Of a stretch of 52,164 nt of DNA, positions 1 through 7,528 are shown one piece after another (positions within the stretch are counted from its first letter, which is position 1; each line of letters begins with the position of its first letter). The stretch is from an uncultured Prevotellaceae bacterium. Its GTDB lineage: Bacteria > Bacteroidota > Bacteroidia > Bacteroidales > Muribaculaceae. The stretch covers positions 1-52,164 of the forward strand of contig CAMVPC010000023.1 of assembly GCA_947169265.1 (NCBI GenBank). The letters run 5' to 3'. A program made the translations under genes and the position numbers. The notes beneath the pieces are model-generated. The model was not told where the DNA came from. It was given only the letters and a program-made list of their open reading frames with translations, and searched no databases.

Positions 1-96
1 GGTGTCCCATTGACGAAAACAGGAAAAGGGTGCGCCAGAATTATGACACACCCTCCTATTGTTTCAACACACCGCAAGCATTATATTTAAGAGGTA
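1..96. other. window edge without a gene
   Basis: No coding frame or RNA gene is visible here. A weak inverted repeat (GGGTG near 29, CACCC near 48) could be the terminator of a gene lying before the window, but the stem is only five pairs with mismatches further in. Confidence 0.3.
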
Positions 97-131
97 AAGA
101 GACCGATTATCGTAGTGATAATCGGTCTCTT
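97..131. terminator. perfect 15-bp hairpin downstream of tRNA-Ala
   Basis: Left arm 97-111 and right arm 117-131 are perfectly complementary around a five-base loop. It lies five bases after the 3' end of the minus-strand tRNA, which is the expected place for its transcription terminator. The T run is short on both sides, so termination is inferred from stem strength and position. Confidence 0.6.
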
Positions 132-136
132 GTTTG

Positions 137-209
137 TGGAGCACAGCGGACTCGAACCGCTTACCTCAACACTGCCAGTGTTGCGCTCTACCAGATGAGC
201 TAGTGCCCC
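137..209 (-). tRNA. tRNA-Ala (anticodon GGC)
   Basis: Read on the minus strand this folds as a complete 73-nt cloverleaf. The acceptor is GGGGCAC paired with GTGCTCC, with one G-T pair, and the discriminator is A. There is a D-arm stem GCTC/GAGC, an anticodon stem CAACA/TGTTG with loop CTGGCAG, and a T arm with TTCGAGT. The anticodon GGC reads GCC alanine codons. The CCA tail is not encoded. A strong promoter lies just upstream and a hairpin just downstream, so it is probably a single-gene unit. Confidence 0.96.
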
Positions 210-226
210 ATGCCGTAAATGCGGTG

Positions 227-257
227 CAAATTTAGCACAATTTCTTGACATGACAAA
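227..257 (-). promoter_or_regulatory. promoter of tRNA-Ala
   Basis: On the minus strand a TTTG box (254-257) is followed after exactly 19 bases by TAAATTTG (227-234). This matches the Bacteroidota primary sigma consensus TTTG-N19-TAnnTTTG. The expected transcription start is about a dozen bases before the mature tRNA. Confidence 0.8.
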
Positions 258-293
258 TTTTTTAGTGATTTTTTCGCTAAAAAGTTATTTTTT

Positions 294-325
294 TTTGGGA
301 TTACAGCTCGTTTTCACTAATTTTG
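294..325 (+). promoter_or_regulatory. promoter of the symporter gene
   Basis: TTTG (294-297), 20 bases, then TAATTTTG (318-325) fit the Bacteroidota consensus. The predicted start near 330 lies inside the longest possible reading frame of the symporter, which argues that translation begins at the ATG at 352 and not at 250. The promoter is divergent from that of tRNA-Ala. Confidence 0.75.
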
Positions 326-351
326 TGTTTTCAAACGAGCAAAACATCCAA

Positions 352-1731
352 ATGGACGCTATAAACAATATCATTGAGACCATCGCCAATCAGTTGTGGG
401 GATGGCCTATGATTATATTATTACTGGGCACTCATGTGTTCCTCACCTTCAGACTTGGCGTGCCACAGCGCAAACTGTTCACCGCCATCAAGCTATCGGT
501 GAAGCGGGACAAAAGCGGTCATGGCGATGTGTCTCAGTTTGGGGCGCTGGCGACGGCATTGGCCGCCACAATAGGCACGGGTAACATCATCGGTGTGGCA
601 ACCGCCGTGGCCCTGGGCGGTCCCGGTGCCGTGTTGTGGTGTTGGCTGACGGGCATCTTTGGCATAGCGACAAAATATTCCGAGGGCCTGCTAGCCATCA
701 AATACCGCGTGAAAGCGGCCGACGGCCGCATGCTCGGCGGCCCGATGTATGCCCTGGAGCGCGGCTTAGGGTGGAAATGGCTTGCCGTGCTGTTTGCTCT
801 TTTCACTGCCTTTGCGTCGTTTGGCATCGGCAATATGGTTCAGGCTAACGCCATCTCGACCCAGCTTCATTCCACCTACTCTATTCCCACGGCAGTTGTG
901 GGCGTGGGGTTGAGCGCTCTCACGGCAGCCGTGGTGCTGGGCGGTGTAAAGTCGATAGCTCGTGTGTGTGGCGCGTTGGTTCCGTTCATGGCATTGTTCT
1001 ATGTGCTGGGCTGTGCTTATATTTTGTGGGTCAACAGCGCTTTCCTGTGGCCTTCCATTAGGCTGATTTGCGTGTCGGCATTCTCGCCTGCGGCAGCCGG
1101 AGGCGGTTTTGCCGGAGCCACGGTCATCATGGCGGCCCGTTGGGGCATATCGCGAGGTCTGTTCTCCAACGAGTCGGGGCTCGGTTCTGCACCGATTGTA
1201 GCCGCGGCGGCCCAAACGCGCAATCCTGTGCGTCAAGCCCTGGTGTCGTCGAGCGGCACATTCTGGGACACGGTAGTGATATGCGCCATGACCGGCCTTG
1301 TGATAGTGAGCAGTATCCTGGCGCACAGCGACATCAGCTATGCCGACGGCGACGCGCTCACCCGTGTGGCTTTCAGTAAAATCCCGTATGTCGGCACAAC
1401 GTTATTGTCGATAGGCCTCGTCACTTTTGCCTTCAGCACCATTCTGGGATGGTGCTACTACGGCGAACGCGCCGTAGAATACCTGGGCGGCGCGCGCTGG
1501 ATTATGGTCTACCGCGTCGTCTACATTGCCGCCGTGCTGGTGGGCAGCCTATTTAGCCTCAAACTGGTGTGGAACATAAGCGATTGCATGAACGCCCTCA
1601 TGGCCTTCCCCAACCTTGTGGCACTATTGTTGCTAAGCGGCGTTGTGGCACGTGAGACCAAGAAATATTTGTGGAGCGGGCGTCTCGACGAGAAAGCCGA
1701 CGAGGCACCCATAAAATTAAAACGAAAATGA
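352..1731 (+). CDS. sodium:alanine/glycine symporter (AGCS family)
   Basis: Integral inner-membrane carrier expected to import alanine or glycine with sodium. The 459-residue product has the family length and about ten hydrophobic segments. It shows the conserved stretch ATIGTGNIIG and the AGCS signature with GxATKYSE before the fourth segment. The frame is open from 250, but the first 34 codons encode an atypical extension and contain the promoter, so I start at 352, where the family N terminus (MDAINN...WGWPM) begins. The stop overlaps the next gene as ATGA. The precise substrate cannot be read from the sequence. Confidence 0.93.
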   Translation: MDAINNIIETIANQLWGWPMIILLLGTHVFLTFRLGVPQRKLFTAIKLSVKRDKSGHGDVSQFGALATALAATIGTGNIIGVATAVALGGPGAVLWCWLTGIFGIATKYSEGLLAIKYRVKAADGRMLGGPMYALERGLGWKWLAVLFALFTAFASFGIGNMVQANAISTQLHSTYSIPTAVVGVGLSALTAAVVLGGVKSIARVCGALVPFMALFYVLGCAYILWVNSAFLWPSIRLICVSAFSPAAAGGGFAGATVIMAARWGISRGLFSNESGLGSAPIVAAAAQTRNPVRQALVSSSGTFWDTVVICAMTGLVIVSSILAHSDISYADGDALTRVAFSKIPYVGTTLLSIGLVTFAFSTILGWCYYGERAVEYLGGARWIMVYRVVYIAAVLVGSLFSLKLVWNISDCMNALMAFPNLVALLLLSGVVARETKKYLWSGRLDEKADEAPIKLKRK

Positions 1732-2348
1732 AAATGAAACATTTATTCATCTTATTATTAATTTTCTTATCAATTAACGTTATGGCATCAGAACCAAAGT
1801 CATTCTACGACTACAGCGTGCTCGACCGCAAGGGCAATGAAGTAACTATGAGACAGTACGAAGGCAAGGTGCTGCTCATCGTCAACACCGCCACCCGCTG
1901 CGGTTTCACCCCTCAATATGAGGAACTTGAAGCACTTTACAAGAGCTACAGCCACCATGGCCTTGAAATTCTTGACTTCCCGTGCAACCAGTTTGGACAA
2001 CAAGCCCCCGGCAGCGAAGAAGAGATTCACAGCTTTTGTCAGCTCAACTACGGGACCGAGTTTCCTCAGTTCAAGAAGTTGGCAGTCAATGGCGAGAACG
2101 CGTCGCCGCTTTTCGTGTACCTCAAGAACGAGCAGCCTTTCAAGGGATTTGACGTGAATCACCCCATAGGAAAGATTCTCGACGAGATGCTCTCGAAAGC
2201 CGACCCTAACTACAAAGAAAGTAATGACATCAAGTGGAACTTCACCAAGTTCCTCGTGAGCAGTGACGGACGCGTTGTGGCTCGTTTCGAGCCCACCGAG
2301 GACATGAAAACGGTTGAGGCCGCCGTCAAAGAACAGCTGGGATTGTAA
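1728..2348 (+). CDS. glutathione peroxidase family protein, secreted
   Basis: Thiol peroxidase of the GPx family, which reduces hydroperoxides, in Bacteria usually with thioredoxin-like partners. The 206-residue product opens with a hydrophobic signal peptide ending near INVMA, so the enzyme is probably periplasmic. The catalytic motifs are present: Cys58 in TRCGF (cysteine and not selenocysteine), FPCNQFGQQ carrying the second cysteine and the Gln, and KWNFTKF with the active-site Trp and Asn. Start ATG 1728 overlaps the symporter stop (ATGA); ATG 1734 is an alternative. The translational coupling suggests a shared transcript, although a functional link is not obvious. Confidence 0.92.
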   Translation: MKMKHLFILLLIFLSINVMASEPKSFYDYSVLDRKGNEVTMRQYEGKVLLIVNTATRCGFTPQYEELEALYKSYSHHGLEILDFPCNQFGQQAPGSEEEIHSFCQLNYGTEFPQFKKLAVNGENASPLFVYLKNEQPFKGFDVNHPIGKILDEMLSKADPNYKESNDIKWNFTKFLVSSDGRVVARFEPTEDMKTVEAAVKEQLGL

Positions 2349-2424
2349 AAAGCGACATGTCCTTATAGGGCCCTAAAAATCCCTAAAAAAAGCTAACGGG
2401 GAGAGTGCTTTGAGTTATTATGCG

Positions 2425-2432
2425 TAAATTTG
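2425..2432 (+). promoter_or_regulatory. possible -7 box of the carboxypeptidase gene
   Basis: TAAATTTG matches the Bacteroidota -7 box, but no TTTG lies 19-20 bases upstream. It sits nine bases before ATG 2441. If used, it leaves almost no leader and excludes the earlier in-frame ATG at 2420. Confidence 0.4.
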
Positions 2433-2440
2433 CGCTTGAT

Positions 2441-3442
2441 ATGACGAAAACAAAGAACTCTCCCCGATATTTTGGCGCCTTGCTGGCGATGCTTGTAATG
2501 GCCCTATTGTGGATAGCCGGAGCCGGCGACGCTCAAGCACGAAGTCCCCGCGGCCGAGACAGCACACAGCGGCGCACAGCCGCGACCTACGGCTTCGACG
2601 ATCTGTCGGCCCAATCGTGGCTGCTTGTTGAGGCCAGCACGGGCAGTGAGCTGAGCAGCAAAAGTCCCGACAGCATCATGTATCCGGCAAGCATGACAAA
2701 AATCATGACCTGCCTGGTGGCCATTGAGAGCGGCCATTTGCGCGACACCATCACCATCGGTGCCGACGCGTCGCGAATCATCAGCACCACGGTGCATGCC
2801 GGCGACCGTTTCATCCTACGCAACTTGCTCGATGAGATGATGCTCGAGAGCGACAACGGCGCGGCACGCGCGATTGCCGACCACTTGTCGCGCTACGGCA
2901 ACTTCATTGAAAAGATGAATCGGCGCGCACGGCAGTTGGGCATGACCAACACGCATTTCGCCAACCCACACGGCCTCCACGACACGCAGAACTACACCAC
3001 GGCGAGAGACCTGATGAAACTTGTGAGATGCGCCATGCAAGACACCACGTTTGCGGCCATTGTGGGAAATTTCCAAAAAGATGTGCCGCTCGTGTATCCG
3101 GCTGGTAAGGTGATGCACTGCAAGAGCACCAACAAACTGCTGAGCCGATATGAGGGAGCCAACGGTATCAAGACGGGATATGTGCGCGCAGCCGGCGGCT
3201 GCCTGGCCAGTGCCGCCAAGCGAGGCGGCATCCAGCTTTACCTCGTGGTGATGAAGTGCTCACCGGTGAGGGCCCGTTTCGACGAATCGGCTTTCCTACT
3301 CAACTATGGCTTCGAGAAAGCGCGCCTTTTACCTATCAGCGACAGCGACAGGCGCACGGTGCCACATCCGCGCGTGCGTCGTCCCAGCCACCTCAACACC
3401 GAGGTTCCACCGCCTCCCCCTCGCGGAAAAAGACGCCGCTAA
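2441..3442 (+). CDS. D-alanyl-D-alanine carboxypeptidase (PBP5/6 type, S11 family)
   Basis: Penicillin-binding protein that trims the terminal D-Ala from peptidoglycan stem peptides in the periplasm. With the ATG at 2441 the product has 333 residues: a signal peptide ending near GDAQA, then the S11 domain with Ser84-Met-Thr-Lys87, Ser137-Asp-Asn139 and Lys244-Thr-Gly246, the three canonical motifs. The protein ends in a Pro/Arg-rich basic tail (PPPPPRGKRRR). It has no PBP5 C-terminal beta domain or amphipathic anchor, so membrane attachment is unclear. An in-frame ATG at 2420 would add seven residues but overlaps the candidate promoter box. Confidence 0.92.
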   Translation: MTKTKNSPRYFGALLAMLVMALLWIAGAGDAQARSPRGRDSTQRRTAATYGFDDLSAQSWLLVEASTGSELSSKSPDSIMYPASMTKIMTCLVAIESGHLRDTITIGADASRIISTTVHAGDRFILRNLLDEMMLESDNGAARAIADHLSRYGNFIEKMNRRARQLGMTNTHFANPHGLHDTQNYTTARDLMKLVRCAMQDTTFAAIVGNFQKDVPLVYPAGKVMHCKSTNKLLSRYEGANGIKTGYVRAAGGCLASAAKRGGIQLYLVVMKCSPVRARFDESAFLLNYGFEKARLLPISDSDRRTVPHPRVRRPSHLNTEVPPPPPRGKRRR

Positions 3443-3517
3443 ACGTACCAATTTGCTGAAAATGGTCAGTCCATATCGGCAAATTGTTTTTTTATCAAAA
3501 AAACTTGATTGGAGAGG

Positions 3518-3547
3518 TTGCCAATCCAAAATAAATGACTATTTTTG
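3518..3547 (+). promoter_or_regulatory. promoter of serC-serA
   Basis: TTG (3518-3520), 19 bases, TATTTTTG (3540-3547): a good fit to the Bacteroidota consensus. It would give a leader of about 45 bases before serC. Confidence 0.75.
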
Positions 3548-3595
3548 TAAATTCTTTACAACGACTATTTATCAACCTTTTTAAACCCTTAACGA

Positions 3596-4660
3596 ATGAA
3601 GAAGCATAACTTCTATGCAGGCCCTTCAATTTTGAGCCAGCAAGTGATTAACAACACCATCGAAGCCATCCGCGACTTTTCGGGAACCGGTCTTTCGGTG
3701 CTTGAGATTTCCCACCGCAGCAAAGAATTCACTGCCGTCATCGAAGAGGCAAAGAAACTGTTCATTGAACTGCTCGACATCCCCGAGGGATATGACGTGC
3801 TCTTCCTGGGCGGTGGCGCCAGCACGCAATTCTGTATGGTACCCTACAACCTGCTCAAGACCAAAGCAGCCTACATCGACTCGGGCACATGGGCCAACAA
3901 GGCCATCAAGGAAGCCAAGCTCTTTGGCGAGGTAAATGTGGTTGCTTCGAGCAAGGCCGACAACTATGTGTGGTACCCGAAGGAGTTTGAAGTCCCCACC
4001 GACGTGGACTATCTGCACCTGACGACCAACAACACCATCTACGGTACCGAGTTGCGTCGCGACCTTGACGTTCCCGTGCGCATGGTGGCCGATATGTCGA
4101 GCGACATTTTCTCGCGTCCCGTCGACGTATCGAAATATGACCTCATTTATGGTGGCGCCCAGAAGAACCTGGCTCCCGCCGGTGTGACCTTTGTAATTGT
4201 AAAGAAGGACGCCATCGGCAAGGTAGACCGTGCTATTCCCACGATGCTCAACTACCAGACCCACATCGACAAGGGCTCGATGTTCAACACGCCTCCCGTG
4301 CTGCCCATCTACACCGCGCTTGAGACGCTGCGCTGGTACAAAGAACTTGGCGGTGTGAAGCGTCTGCAGGAACTCGACGAGGAAAAGGCCGCTTACCTCT
4401 ATGACGCCATCGACAATAGCCGCATGTTTGTGGGCACAACCCACGTTGAGGACCGCTCGATCATGAACGTGTGCTTCGTGATGAAGCCCGAGTATAAAGA
4501 GCTCGAAAAGGACTTCGTCGAGTTTGCCACCGCTCGCGGCATCATGGGCATCAAAGGTCACCGCAGCGTGGGCGGCTTCCGCGCTTCGCTCTACAACGCC
4601 CTTCCTCTCGATAGCGTTAAATTCCTGGTGCAAGCCATGCACGACTTTGAAAACAAATAA
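3596..4660 (+). CDS. serC: phosphoserine aminotransferase
   Basis: PLP-dependent class V aminotransferase. It converts 3-phosphohydroxypyruvate and glutamate to phosphoserine, the second step of serine synthesis, and also serves pyridoxal phosphate synthesis in some bacteria. The 354-residue product matches the family over its full length: FYAGPS at the N terminus, [15 protein letters not shown], and the PLP lysine at 190 in [11 protein letters not shown]. The C terminus has [15 protein letters not shown], the substrate-binding arginine loop. It is followed 23 bases later by serA, so the two consecutive serine enzymes are co-transcribed. Confidence 0.97.
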   Translation: MKKHNFYAGPSILSQQVINNTIEAIRDFSGTGLSVLEISHRSKEFTAVIEEAKKLFIELLDIPEGYDVLFLGGGASTQFCMVPYNLLKTKAAYIDSGTWANKAIKEAKLFGEVNVVASSKADNYVWYPKEFEVPTDVDYLHLTTNNTIYGTELRRDLDVPVRMVADMSSDIFSRPVDVSKYDLIYGGAQKNLAPAGVTFVIVKKDAIGKVDRAIPTMLNYQTHIDKGSMFNTPPVLPIYTALETLRWYKELGGVKRLQELDEEKAAYLYDAIDNSRMFVGTTHVEDRSIMNVCFVMKPEYKELEKDFVEFATARGIMGIKGHRSVGGFRASLYNALPLDSVKFLVQAMHDFENK

Positions 4661-4683
4661 ATCACGACAACACTTAGATCAAC

Positions 4684-5601
4684 ATGAAAATTCTTGTAGC
4701 AACCGAGAAGCCTTTTGCGCCTGTGGCGGTTGAAGGCATCAAACAAGTAATAGAAGAAGGCGGACACGAACTCGTGCTCGTGGAAAAAGGAACGAAGGCC
4801 GACATGATTGCAGCCGTGAAGGACTGCGCGGGACTCATCGTGCGCAGCGACAAGGTTGACGAGGAAGTCTTCGCAGCCGCTCCCCAGCTGAAAGTCGTCG
4901 TGCGCGCAGGTGCAGGTTATGACAACATCGACCTGGCAGCCGCCACGGCTCACGGCGTGTGCGTGATGAACACTCCGGGCCAAAACAGCAACGCTGTGGC
5001 CGAGCTCGTCTTCGGCATGCTCGTGACCTTGCTTCGCAACCGTTACAACGGCACCAGCGGCAGCGAGTTGCTGGGTAAGACGCTGGGCATCCATGCCTTC
5101 GGTCAAGTGGGCCGCAATGTGGCGCGCATCGCCCGCGGCTTTGGCATGAAGGTGAGCGCCCTCGACCCGTGGGTCAAGGACGAAGACATGGTAGCCGAAG
5201 GTGTGCAACCCGTTCACAGCGTGGAAGAGCTCTATAGCCAAAACCAGTTTGTGAGTCTGCACATTCCCGCCACCGACCAAACGCGTCGCAGCGTGAACCG
5301 CGCCCTCATTGAGCGTCTGCCCAAGAACGGTGTGCTGGTGAACACCGCCCGCAAGGAGGTCATCGATGAGGAGAGCCTTGCCGAAGTGCTCGAGGCACGC
5401 CCCGACATCCGTTACGTGGCCGATGTGAAACCCGACAATGCCGATGCCTTGACCGAGAAGTTTGGCGACCGCGTGCTGTTCACCCCCAAGAAGATGGGTG
5501 CGCAGACCGCCGAAGCCAACATCAACGCCGGTCTGGCCGCCGCACGTCAAGTGGTGGCTCACCTCAAGGACGGCTTCAACCGTTTCCAAGTGAACAAATA
5601 A
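4684..5601 (+). CDS. serA: D-3-phosphoglycerate dehydrogenase, short lysine-type
   Basis: NAD-dependent oxidation of 3-phosphoglycerate, the committed step of serine synthesis. The 305-residue form has only the substrate and nucleotide domains and lacks the ACT regulatory domain of E. coli SerA. The Rossmann motif is AFGQVG (first Gly replaced by Ala) and the active-site Arg223 lies in NTARKEVIDEE. Where most family members have TPH, this protein has TPK with Lys269, and the usual Glu is not evident in ADVKPDN. I recall the same His-to-Lys change from Entamoeba histolytica PGDH and Bacteroides homologues. Lack of ACT suggests no allosteric serine inhibition through that domain. Confidence 0.94.
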   Translation: MKILVATEKPFAPVAVEGIKQVIEEGGHELVLVEKGTKADMIAAVKDCAGLIVRSDKVDEEVFAAAPQLKVVVRAGAGYDNIDLAAATAHGVCVMNTPGQNSNAVAELVFGMLVTLLRNRYNGTSGSELLGKTLGIHAFGQVGRNVARIARGFGMKVSALDPWVKDEDMVAEGVQPVHSVEELYSQNQFVSLHIPATDQTRRSVNRALIERLPKNGVLVNTARKEVIDEESLAEVLEARPDIRYVADVKPDNADALTEKFGDRVLFTPKKMGAQTAEANINAGLAAARQVVAHLKDGFNRFQVNK

Positions 5602-5620
5602 TCACTCACACTATCATCAA

Positions 5621-5655
5621 AAAAGTGGGGCCGACTCATTTGCGGCTCCACTTTT
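5621..5655. terminator. terminator between serA and the convergent minus-strand gene
   Basis: Arms AAAAGTGGGGCCG (5621-5633) and CGGCTCCACTTTT (5643-5655) pair over 13 positions with one G-T. A run of A on one side and T on the other allows termination in both directions, which fits the convergent genes around it. Confidence 0.85.
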
Positions 5656-5680
5656 CTTTTTCCATATTATTGTAAAAAGG

Positions 5681-6265
5681 CTACTCCAGGTATTGCTCGA
5701 TGTAGAGGCGGCACGCCATGGCGAGTTCATCGTACCAGGCCTGGCCGAAACGCTCTACCAACGGTTCGCGCAGGAATTCGTACACACGCAATTTCTTAAG
5801 ACGTCCCATCACCTCGGCACTCTTGCAAATCTTCCACCGGTCGTAGTTGACCGCGGTGTAGCCCGGATACTGTTTCACCCTAACGGGATAGAGGTAGCAC
5901 GACAGCGGCTTGCGCCACGCTATGCGCCCTTCGTGAAAGGCTTTTTCGATGGCGCAAATACATTTTCCTCCAGGCAGATAGCATGAGAACACACAATTTT
6001 TCCCATCGATGATTTGCGTCACCAGCTCGCCCTCTGGGTCAAGATACCCCACCCCACTCTCGGTGATTTGCTCGCGCGCCCGCGGCAACAGGTCGTCCCA
6101 CACGTCGGGCAGAATCTTTTTCAGTTGCTCGTATTCCTCGCGGGTAATAGGAGCTCCGGCGTCGCCCTCGATGCAACAAGCACCCAGGCACGCGTCGAGA
6201 TCACAGCAAAAGAATCGCTCTACCAACTCGGTGCTTACCACAGCATCGCCAATTTGCATCATCAT
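5681..6265 (-). CDS. DUF3109 / YkgJ-type cysteine-cluster protein
   Basis: Conserved cytoplasmic protein of unknown biochemical role, about 194 residues. The N terminus carries FFCCDLDACLGACC and further cysteines follow (NCVFSC, GKCICAI, LSCYLYP, ICKS). This pattern resembles the zinc- or iron-sulfur-binding YkgJ family and the Bacteroidota DUF3109 proteins. The frame is open to 6337, but the first 24 residues overlap the preceding gene and look unlike the family, so I start at the MMM cluster (6265; 6259 is possible). It lies 23 bases after the lipid kinase gene and is probably co-transcribed from its promoter. Confidence 0.85.
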   Translation of the reverse strand: MMMQIGDAVVSTELVERFFCCDLDACLGACCIEGDAGAPITREEYEQLKKILPDVWDDLLPRAREQITESGVGYLDPEGELVTQIIDGKNCVFSCYLPGGKCICAIEKAFHEGRIAWRKPLSCYLYPVRVKQYPGYTAVNYDRWKICKSAEVMGRLKKLRVYEFLREPLVERFGQAWYDELAMACRLYIEQYLE

Positions 6266-6288
6266 GACCGAAGTCCTTTCTCTTCTAT

Positions 6289-7185
6289 TTATTTGCGATT
6301 GGTCGGCGAAAAGATGCGCATGCCACCCGGGTGGCACGACACGTCGAGGCGCGCCGGCATCGTCATAGGTTCGCCATCGAGGTGCATAGGACCTTCGTTC
6401 TCACGCGTGATGACCACGCGGCGAGTGCGATAAGTAGTGGCGTGGGTGTTGCGGTCGATGCTGCGGGTGAACAAGGCCAGCCCCAGCAAAGGCGACTCGA
6501 TGCGCCGGAACGGGTGGAGCACTGTGATGTCGAGCAGGCCGTCTTGCATGCTGGCGCGGGGGGCGATGAAGGCGTTGTTCCCATATTGTGCGGCGTTGGC
6601 ACAGGCGATAACAAAGGCATCTTCCTCGATGCGTTGCCCGTCGAACTCAAGCACGTAATGCGACGGTTTGAAGTTAACATATACTTGAAGGGCTGTGCGC
6701 ACATAGGTGAGGGCGCCACGCGTGCTCTTGGCCGCAAAGTTATAAGCCACAGCGGCATCAAATCCCATGCCGCAAGTACACACAAAGGTGTCATCGTTCA
6801 CCTTGCAGTAGTCATATTCCTCAACCACGTCGCGATTAATCACCTCAAGCGATCGCTTGATGCTCAACGGTAAGCCCAGGTGACGAGCCAAACCGTTTCC
6901 CGAGCCGCAGGGCACCACGCCCAGCGCCACGCCGGTGTCTTTGAGGGCCGTAGCCGCACCGTTGATAGTTCCGTCGCCTCCCACGGCAATCACGCCATAA
7001 GCCCCCCTATCGGCAGCTCGGCGCGCAAGCTCGGTGACCCGGTCGTCGGGCCCCACCACAATAATTTCCACGTCAAAGCGGTCGTGGTCAATCGTATTCT
7101 CGATAATGGCAGGCACACGGCGCTTACTGCTCGTTCCCGAGTAAGGATTAACGATAGCTACCAGTTTTTTCTTCTCTTGTTCCAT
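6289..7185 (-). CDS. diacylglycerol kinase family lipid kinase (DgkB/YegS type)
   Basis: Cytoplasmic or membrane-associated kinase expected to phosphorylate diacylglycerol or a related lipid with ATP, recycling it into phospholipid synthesis. The 298-residue product has the usual length. Visible motifs are NPYSGTSSK at the N terminus, the nucleotide loop GGDGT at 69-73, and PCGSGNGLAR shortly after. The start is the ATG at 7185; the frame continues upstream into the tandem repeat, but those codons cover the promoter. The predicted transcript begins only a few bases before this ATG. DUF3109 follows in the same operon. Confidence 0.92.
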   Translation of the reverse strand: MEQEKKKLVAIVNPYSGTSSKRRVPAIIENTIDHDRFDVEIIVVGPDDRVTELARRAADRGAYGVIAVGGDGTINGAATALKDTGVALGVVPCGSGNGLARHLGLPLSIKRSLEVINRDVVEEYDYCKVNDDTFVCTCGMGFDAAVAYNFAAKSTRGALTYVRTALQVYVNFKPSHYVLEFDGQRIEEDAFVIACANAAQYGNNAFIAPRASMQDGLLDITVLHPFRRIESPLLGLALFTRSIDRNTHATTYRTRRVVITRENEGPMHLDGEPMTMPARLDVSCHPGGMRIFSPTNRK

Positions 7186-7194
7186 AGATGCGGG

Positions 7195-7225
7195 CAAAGT
7201 TACGAAAAAACGAGTGCAGAACAAA
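7195..7225 (-). promoter_or_regulatory. promoter of the lipid kinase operon, inside the first tandem repeat
   Basis: On the minus strand TTTG (7222-7225), exactly 19 bases, then TAACTTTG (7195-7202). The -33 box and the spacer belong to the 83-bp repeat. The last half of the -7 box comes from unique sequence next to it. Start of transcription should fall at about 7188-7190, giving a leader of only about three to five bases. Confidence 0.75.
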
Positions 7226-7504
7226 AAGAACTTGTTCTTTTTTTATGCCGAGTGCTGAGTAACTTAGGCGCTTAAGCCAACGTTACGAAAAAACGAGTGC
7301 AGAACAAAAAGAACTTGTTCTTTTTTTATGCCGAGTGCTGAGTAACTTAGGCGCTTAAGCCAACGTTACGAAAAAACGAGAGCAGAACAAAAAGAACTTG
7401 TTCTTTTTTTATGCCGAGTGCTGAGTAACTTAAGCGCTTAAGCCAACGTTACTAAAAAACGAGTGCAGAACAAAAAGAACTTGTTCTTTTTTTATGCCGA
7501 GTGC
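7199..7504. repeat. 83-bp tandem repeat, 3.7 copies
   Basis: Copies begin at 7199, 7282, 7365 and 7448; the last stops after 57 bases. Copies 1 and 2 are identical, copy 3 differs at two bases and copy 4 at one. Each unit holds an AT-rich hairpin (AAAAAGAAC, TT, GTTCTTTTT). Each complete unit also holds a CTTAGGCGCTTAAG block that is a perfect 14-bp palindrome in copy 3, and a minus-strand TTTG-N19-TAACGTTG at internal junctions, one base from a full promoter. The array fills the whole gap between the 3' end of the ClC gene and the start of the lipid kinase gene. It contains no gene. Confidence 0.97.
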
Positions 7505-7528
7505 CTTGAAGTTGATTAGTGAAGTCGA

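Noticed and set aside
3626-4642. 338-residue minus-strand open frame
   Set aside because: It lies fully inside serC on the opposite strand. Its His/Val-rich composition is what the complement of a GC-rich gene gives, and serC is certain.
4591-5589. 332-residue minus-strand open frame
   Set aside because: Antisense shadow of serA, with no recognisable family and the same complement-like composition.
7199-7504. CRISPR array
   Set aside because: The repeats are directly adjacent with no variable spacers and the unit is 83 bases; no cas genes are nearby.
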